Of a stretch of 17,421 bases of DNA, positions 11,786 to 17,421 are shown one piece after another (positions within the stretch are counted from its first letter, which is position 1; every line of letters starts with the position of its first letter). The notes beneath the pieces are model-generated. The model did not search any database. It saw only the letters and a program-made list of their open reading frames with translations, and had not been told where the DNA came from. The DNA is from an uncultured Clostridium sp. (lineage in GTDB: Bacteria > Bacillota > Clostridia > TANB77 > CAG-508). The DNA lies in the NCBI GenBank assembly GCA_946496115.1, contig CAMMFK010000025.1:1-17421 (forward strand), given 5' to 3'. A program made the translations under genes and the position numbers.

Positions 11786-14700
11786 TTACGCAAATAGACT
11801 CATCTGATTGCTTTCACTCATTCCTTTTAGGCAACCTGCATTTGAAAGCATTTCTATACCACTTTTTCCAAGTTTTGCTCTAAGTTTTAGGTCATTTATT
11901 GACATAAATTCTCCATCTTTTCTTGCTTCTTCAACACCTTGTGCTGCAACTGTTCCAAATCCAGGAATACTATTAAGTGGTGGTCTTATTCCTTCATCTT
12001 CCATTCTAAACCTAGTTGCACTTGATTCATATAAATCGATTGGTAAGAAACTTATTCCTCTTTCATACATTTCGTTTACAATTTCCAAAGTTTCATACAT
12101 TGCACTATCTTTTTGAGTAGCATTTTGTCCTAAAAGCTCTATTCTTTTCATTTCATTTTTTACTTTTTCTTTTCCATGGCACATTATATCACTATCAAAA
12201 GCATCTGCTCTTATTGAGAAATATGCACAATAGTAAGCTTTAGGAATATGTACTTTAAACCAAGCTATTCTAAATGCATTTGTAACATAGGCTGCTGCAT
12301 GGGCTTTAGGGAATAAGTATTTTATTTTATTACATGAATCTATATACCATTTTGGAACATTATTTTCTTCCATAGTTGCTTTAAATTTAGCCCATTTTTC
12401 TGGTTCTTTTGCAACTTTTCCTTTACGTACAAGCTCCATTATTTTGAATGCTGTATTTGGTTCTAGTCCTTGTTTTATTAAATAAAGCATTATATCATCA
12501 CGAGTACATATAACTTCACTTAATGTTGCTGTTCCATTGTTTATTAATTCTTGTGCATTTCCTAGCCAAACGTCAGTACCATGAGATAAACCAGAAATTC
12601 TAAGTAATTCCTCAAAAGTTGTTGGTTTTGTATCTTTAAGCATTCCTCTAACAAATTTTGTTCCTGATTCAGGAATTCCATATGTACCAACTTCTGAATG
12701 TATTTGCTCCGGTGTAACTCCTAAGCCTTCAGTTGATGAATATATTGACATTGTAGCTTTATCATCTAGTGGTACTTTTGTTGGGTCAAATCCTGTTAAA
12801 TCATAAAGCATACGAATAACTGTTGGATCATCATGACCTAGTATATCTAGTTTTAGTAAGTTTTGGTCTATTGAGTGGTAGTCAAAGTGTGTTGTGATTA
12901 TATCTGATTCAGGGTCATCTGCTGGATGCTGTACTGGTGTAAATTCATATATTTCTCTACCTTTTGGTACAACTATAATTCCACCAGGGTGCTGTCCAGT
13001 AGTTCTTTTTATACCTGTACAGCCCTTTGCAACTCTACCAACTTCTGCATTACTTACTGGTATGCCTCTTTCTTCATAGTATTTTTTAACATATCCAAAG
13101 GCTGTTTTATCTGCAACTGTACCTACTGTACCAGCTTTAAAAGTAGTTCCCTTGCCAAATATAACTTCTGTATATTTATGTGCTTTTGCTTGATATTCTC
13201 CTGAGAAGTTTAAGTCGATATCTGGCTCTTTATCTCCATTAAATCCAAGGAATGTTTCGAAAGGTATGTCCATTCCGTCTTTATCTAATGGATGTCCACA
13301 TTTAGGACAAATTTTGTCTGGTAAGTCAAATCCATTTTTTACGCCATAATCTGTAAAGTCTGAATATTTACATTTTGGGCATCTATAATGTGGTGGAAGT
13401 GAGTTTACTTCTGTTATACCGGTCATATTAGCAACAAATGAAGAACCAACAGAACCTCTTGAACCAACTATGTAGCCATCTTCATTAGACTTCCAAACCA
13501 GTTTTTGAGCAATTATGTACATAACTGAGAATCCATTTTTTATAATAGAATCTAGTTCTTTATCTAGTCTTGATTGTACTATTTCTGGAAGTGGGTCTCC
13601 ATATAATTCATGTGCTCTGTCATATGCTATGTTTTTAATAGTTTCCTCACAGCCCGGAATGTGTGGAGGACATTTCTCTGGTGAAATTGGACTTATTCTT
13701 TCACACATATCTGAAATTTTATTAGTATTTGTTACAACTACTTCATAAGCTTTTTCTTTTCCTAGATAAGAAAATTCTTCTAGCATTTCTTCAGTTGTTC
13801 TTAGGTATAAAGGGGCTTGCATATCTGCATCATCATAACCTTGTCCAGCTTGCAAAATTCTTCTATATATTTCATCTTGTGGGTCCATAAAGTGAACATC
13901 GCAAGTTGCACAAACTGGTTTATCTAGTTTCTCGCCTAAGTCAACTATTTTTCTAACAATATTTTTTAAATCTTCATCACTTTGAAGTGTACCATTTCTA
14001 ACTAAATACTCGTCATTTCCTATTGGTTGAATTTCTAGATAATCATAGTCTCTAGCTATTTGCTCAATATCTTCATCAGATTTTCCATTAAGTATTGCTT
14101 GATATAATTCTCCTTGATCACAGGCAGAACCTAATATTAAACCTTCTGAATATTTTTTAAATAATGATTTTAGTATTAGTGGTCTTTTGTAAAAATAGCT
14201 AACATGAGATATTGAAACTAATCTATATAAGTTTCTTAATCCAACATAATCTTTGGCTAAAATAATTGCATGGTAACTCTTAAGCTTTTTGAAATTTGCT
14301 TTTCCTTCTTCTTCTTTGTCCATTTCTTCTAATGTTTTTATGCCTTTATCTTTAAGCATTTTTAACATTACATTAAATACTTTTACTGTTGTATCAACAT
14401 CATCTAAAGCTCTATGTGCTACTTCTACTTTAATTCCTAAATTTTCAGCTATTATTCCTAATTTATACTTTTTGTAATCTGGGAATAAATCTTTTGCTAA
14501 GCGAAGTGTATCTAAATATGTATTGTCAAATTTTAATCCCATTCTGTCACAATTGTATTTTATAAAGCTTGTGTCAAAATCTGCATTGTGAGCAACTAGT
14601 ACTGAATCTCCAAAGAATTCCAATACTTTAGGCATTATTTCTTCTATTGTAGGTGCATCTTTGACCATTTCATCTGTAATATGAGTTATTTCTTGAACTC

Positions 14701-16513
14701 TCATAGGTATTGGCTTTTCCGGATTTACAAATGTTTCAAAACTGTCTATTACTTCTCCATTTCTAACCTTCATGATACCTATTTCAGTAATTTTTTCAGT
14801 TCTAAAAGATATACCTGTTGTCTCTAAGTCAAATACGCAATATGTAGTATCATCCAGAGTTTGTCCTTTACTTCTTGTTACTATTGGGTCTTTATCTGGT
14901 ACTAAGTAAGCTTCAACACCATATATAACTTTTATATCTTTATTATCATATCCTAGCATTTTGTGAGCATCTGGGAAAGATTGGACAACACCGTGGTCTG
15001 TTATGGCAATTGATTTCATTCCCCATTTCATAGCTCTTTTTATCAAATCTTTAACCGGTGTTACAGCGTCCATTTGACTCATTTGAGTATGCATGTGAAG
15101 TTCAACTCTTTTTACCTCAGCATTATCCATTCTTTGAGTCTTTTTTAGTGGCTCCCCTTCGATTACAGTATTTGCAATAATTGTAATTTCTTTAGCAAAA
15201 TTATCAAAGGCTGCTCTTCCTCCGACCTTTACACCATTTCCTACTTTTAATTTTGAAGACACACGTTTTTTCTTTTCTGGAAGAACAAATATCTTACAAG
15301 TTATTGTGCTTGTACCATCATATACATCAAATGAAAATAGGAATTTCCCTGATTTTTTAAGCTCTGTTGGGTCTGGCACATTTACTATTTCTCCTGCTAT
15401 TTGTACATCAGATGTATCAACTGAAATATCTTCAACCTTCATTAATGGCTCTTTTATATTTCCGTTTCTACCATAGATTAATGGTGAATCCTCTTCTTCT
15501 TCTCCTGGCATTGGAGCTAGTTCACCTTGTGGCACGCTTCCGCTATTGCCGTTTTTTCCTCCATTGTAATTTGAGCCATTATTTGCGCCTCCATTGCTTA
15601 AGTTATTGCCAAAACTAGATGAAGACTTGTTATAGCCATTTCCGCCTTTTCCAGCTTGATTATTGTTAGAATTTTTCCTACTTCCACTAGGACTTGGATC
15701 ATTTCTTCCATTCCAAGTATTTGAACTACTACCTGGATTAGTAGCATTTTGTGAATTACTTGCTTTCTCGCTATTTTCTGCTTGAAGAATTTTAGTTTCT
15801 TCTACATATTTTTTAATTAAATCTTCGTTCTTTTCTTGGAAAAGTTTTTCATATTCATTGCAATTTTCCTCAATGAAATTAACTTTGTAACCTACTCCAT
15901 AAATATCTTTTATAAAATTTGATATTTTGGTATTCATTCCTTGCTTTTCAAGAATGTCTTTTCCCTTAACTTTAATATGTATATTTAAAGTATTATTTAA
16001 TGGCTTAAAGATATTTGAAGTTATAGAAGATTTTTGTGTGTCTTGTGATTTTTCGTTATTTGATAAATTCTCTTTTTCTGGATTTTCAAGTTCGCTATTT
16101 CTTAAGAAGGCTCTTGCCATAGGATTTTTATTTGAAAAATATGAAAGAATATTTGACCATTCTTTGTAAATTGGTGGATTTTCGTCTTTAGCTCTACCAA
16201 TAACTATCTCTTGCTCGCTACTTATCTGCTCGCTTTTATTTTCAGTAATTTCAGCATCATCTTCCGCTTTATCTTTTAGATGAATTTTCAAATCTACACC
16301 TGATACATTAAAACGCTTAATTGCGTATTTTTCAAAATTACTAATTTCATTTATATCTATATAATTATCTGTTTTCAAAAACATTTCTAATCTATTAGTT
16401 TTTCTATACAAATTAACATTTTCAATTTCTGCATTAGAAAAAGCAAAACTATTAGAACTATAATCTACAAAAACGTTTTTTATCATTTTAACTTCTGTAT
16501 TTATTTGATTCAT
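11786..16513 (-). CDS. polC: DNA polymerase III alpha subunit, PolC type
   Basis: The replicative polymerase of Firmicutes, about 1575 residues from the ATG at 16513 (GGGGG six bases upstream). A TTG at 16573 would overlap the preceding gene and add 20 atypical residues, so it is not used. Order: N-terminal domain (1-245); an Asn/Gly/Ser-rich linker with an acidic EEEED end (about 246-345); OB fold around 365-450 (VQIAGEIVNVPDP); PHP start near 468 (VELHMHTQMSQMDAVTP); DEDDh proofreading exonuclease about 555-725 (VFDLETTGIS, HNADFDTSF, HRALDDVDTT); remainder of PHP; zinc-binding CPKC and CPKCG near 1040-1075; polymerase core with PDIDLNFSGEYQ near 1097. The last residues, QMSLFA, match the sliding-clamp-binding pentapeptide. 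It is about 140 residues longer than the Bacillus enzyme, mostly through the linker. Confidence 0.97.
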   Translation of the reverse strand: MNQINTEVKMIKNVFVDYSSNSFAFSNAEIENVNLYRKTNRLEMFLKTDNYIDINEISNFEKYAIKRFNVSGVDLKIHLKDKAEDDAEITENKSEQISSEQEIVIGRAKDENPPIYKEWSNILSYFSNKNPMARAFLRNSELENPEKENLSNNEKSQDTQKSSITSNIFKPLNNTLNIHIKVKGKDILEKQGMNTKISNFIKDIYGVGYKVNFIEENCNEYEKLFQEKNEDLIKKYVEETKILQAENSEKASNSQNATNPGSSSNTWNGRNDPSPSGSRKNSNNNQAGKGGNGYNKSSSSFGNNLSNGGANNGSNYNGGKNGNSGSVPQGELAPMPGEEEEDSPLIYGRNGNIKEPLMKVEDISVDTSDVQIAGEIVNVPDPTELKKSGKFLFSFDVYDGTSTITCKIFVLPEKKKRVSSKLKVGNGVKVGGRAAFDNFAKEITIIANTVIEGEPLKKTQRMDNAEVKRVELHMHTQMSQMDAVTPVKDLIKRAMKWGMKSIAITDHGVVQSFPDAHKMLGYDNKDIKVIYGVEAYLVPDKDPIVTRSKGQTLDDTTYCVFDLETTGISFRTEKITEIGIMKVRNGEVIDSFETFVNPEKPIPMRVQEITHITDEMVKDAPTIEEIMPKVLEFFGDSVLVAHNADFDTSFIKYNCDRMGLKFDNTYLDTLRLAKDLFPDYKKYKLGIIAENLGIKVEVAHRALDDVDTTVKVFNVMLKMLKDKGIKTLEEMDKEEEGKANFKKLKSYHAIILAKDYVGLRNLYRLVSISHVSYFYKRPLILKSLFKKYSEGLILGSACDQGELYQAILNGKSDEDIEQIARDYDYLEIQPIGNDEYLVRNGTLQSDEDLKNIVRKIVDLGEKLDKPVCATCDVHFMDPQDEIYRRILQAGQGYDDADMQAPLYLRTTEEMLEEFSYLGKEKAYEVVVTNTNKISDMCERISPISPEKCPPHIPGCEETIKNIAYDRAHELYGDPLPEIVQSRLDKELDSIIKNGFSVMYIIAQKLVWKSNEDGYIVGSRGSVGSSFVANMTGITEVNSLPPHYRCPKCKYSDFTDYGVKNGFDLPDKICPKCGHPLDKDGMDIPFETFLGFNGDKEPDIDLNFSGEYQAKAHKYTEVIFGKGTTFKAGTVGTVADKTAFGYVKKYYEERGIPVSNAEVGRVAKGCTGIKRTTGQHPGGIIVVPKGREIYEFTPVQHPADDPESDIITTHFDYHSIDQNLLKLDILGHDDPTVIRMLYDLTGFDPTKVPLDDKATMSIYSSTEGLGVTPEQIHSEVGTYGIPESGTKFVRGMLKDTKPTTFEELLRISGLSHGTDVWLGNAQELINNGTATLSEVICTRDDIMLYLIKQGLEPNTAFKIMELVRKGKVAKEPEKWAKFKATMEENNVPKWYIDSCNKIKYLFPKAHAAAYVTNAFRIAWFKVHIPKAYYCAYFSIRADAFDSDIMCHGKEKVKNEMKRIELLGQNATQKDSAMYETLEIVNEMYERGISFLPIDLYESSATRFRMEDEGIRPPLNSIPGFGTVAAQGVEEARKDGEFMSINDLKLRAKLGKSGIEMLSNAGCLKGMSESNQMSLFA

Positions 16514-16565
16514 TTTTTGCCCCCAAAAAACTTTTTTTACGTTTTGCACCGTCCAAATCGTAAAA

Positions 16566-17324
16566 TTACACAATTCTCAATATATCATTATACGCCACAA
16601 ATGCTGAAAATACTATTAATATAAAAAATCCAGCTGATTGTATTTTTAGCTCAGTTTCTTGTTTAAGTGGTTTTCTTCTTATTGCTTCTATTATAAGTAG
16701 TAAAGCTTTTCCTCCATCTAAAGGTACAAATGGTAATAAATTTGTTATTCCAAGCGAAATGGATACTATTGAAAGTAGGTAAACAAACTGTGCTACGCCT
16801 GATGTTTGTGACACCATTTGAGATATACCAACAGGTCCCATCATATCATTTATTGACACATTTCCAGAGAAAAGCTGTACTATACTATCAAACATTGCAT
16901 ATATAAGATTTCCTGTACTATTCCACGCGTATGAAAGTGAACCAACAAAATTTGCTTCATATACTAGCATATATTGGACAAAAATTAAAATCATATATGC
17001 AATAAGTCCAAATATAATATTTACCGATGCACCGGCAACAACTATAGCAAATCTTTTTGGTATGCTCGCTTTACTAAAAGAGCCTTCTTTGTCAGAATGC
17101 TCTTCTTCTCCTTCCATATTACAAAATCCCCCACAAGGTATTAGTCTGAGTTCATATTTTGTTTCTTTTCCTTGCTTTGAACATATTTTAGGTCCAAATC
17201 CAACAGAAAATTCATTAACTCTAACCTTGCAAAGTTTTGCAACTATAAAATGTCCACCTTCATGGATAATAATTAAAAAACCTAATAAAAATATAATTTT
17301 TATTGCAGTTATAATAAAACCCAA
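16566..17324 (-). CDS. rseP: Site-2 zinc metalloprotease, RseP/RasP-like, lacking PDZ
   Basis: 252 residues; an intramembrane protease of family M50. TTG at 17324 is the start: GGAGG lies six bases upstream and no ATG precedes the active site. The first membrane helix holds HEGGH (His21, Glu22, His25; the second motif residue after Glu is Gly where Leu is usual), followed by FSVGFGPKI and the LRLIPCGGFCNMEGE segment typical of the family. A second helix follows near 95-115, a third near 175-195, then NLLPFVPLDGGK with Asp203 as the third zinc ligand, and a last helix. About 170 residues are missing compared with RasP (about 420), corresponding to the PDZ domain. polC follows after 52 bases; the rseP-polC neighbourhood is a known Firmicute arrangement. 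Confidence 0.9.
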   Translation of the reverse strand: MGFIITAIKIIFLLGFLIIIHEGGHFIVAKLCKVRVNEFSVGFGPKICSKQGKETKYELRLIPCGGFCNMEGEEEHSDKEGSFSKASIPKRFAIVVAGASVNIIFGLIAYMILIFVQYMLVYEANFVGSLSYAWNSTGNLIYAMFDSIVQLFSGNVSINDMMGPVGISQMVSQTSGVAQFVYLLSIVSISLGITNLLPFVPLDGGKALLLIIEAIRRKPLKQETELKIQSAGFFILIVFSAFVAYNDILRIV

Positions 17325-17421
17325 AATTGTCCTCCAAATTCATAATTTGCCATTTATGACTTATTTGTTATATTATAAAATTTATATTACTAATTTCATA
17401 CAAAATTACATTCCTTTCCAA

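Noticed and set aside
16514..16573. TTG start 20 codons upstream for polC
   Set aside because: It overlaps the rseP end, lacks a ribosome site, and the added residues do not look like PolC.
17325..17421. Possible end of an upstream gene or promoter for rseP
   Set aside because: One minus-strand frame is open from the edge for about 17 codons and a TATAAT occurs, but no conserved residues or suitable -35 were seen.

Overview
The window is AT-rich, and every gene of recognisable function lies on the minus strand. PolC-type DNA polymerase III, a glycine T-box leader, an alpha2-type glycyl-tRNA synthetase, the DapL lysine/DAP route and MreB together point to a low-GC Firmicute of the Clostridia type. 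Species cannot be read from the sequence. Gene order below follows transcription, from high to low coordinates.

Region 1 (17421-11322) holds housekeeping genes: a short site-2 (RseP-like) protease, then polC (about 1575 codons with an Asn/Gly/Ser-rich linker and a C-terminal clamp-binding motif), then a GC-rich element inside a long imperfect inverted repeat, then a small DUF1294-like membrane protein.

Region 2 (11240-7549): a consensus promoter drives a T-box leader with its terminator, followed by glyS and a strong terminator. Next is asnB (glutamine-dependent asparagine synthetase), whose Shine-Dalgarno sequence lies in a predicted hairpin.

Region 3 (about 7588-5006) is an accessory islet bounded by two near-identical copies of the last ~33 bases of asnB. 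One copy belongs to the intact gene; the other is a 12-codon relic with its own stop. Between them are a 23-base-period repeat array touching the asnB stop, an AAA/DUF4143 ATPase with a PD-(D/E)XK-like C-terminal motif and its own promoter, a strong hairpin, two tandem copies of a 12-base dyad next to a consensus promoter, and an unrecognised 232-residue protein. This looks like integration into, or recombination at, the 3' end of asnB, and is the most unusual part of the window.

Region 4 (4963-1): a plus-strand mini-unit (25-codon ORF plus terminator) lies upstream of and divergent from dapF. dapF and dapL make meso-diaminopimelate for peptidoglycan and lysine; an MreB-family protein follows, which organises wall synthesis. 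Its stop codon directly abuts a TetR regulator, which in turn precedes an acyl-CoA synthetase cut by the window edge.
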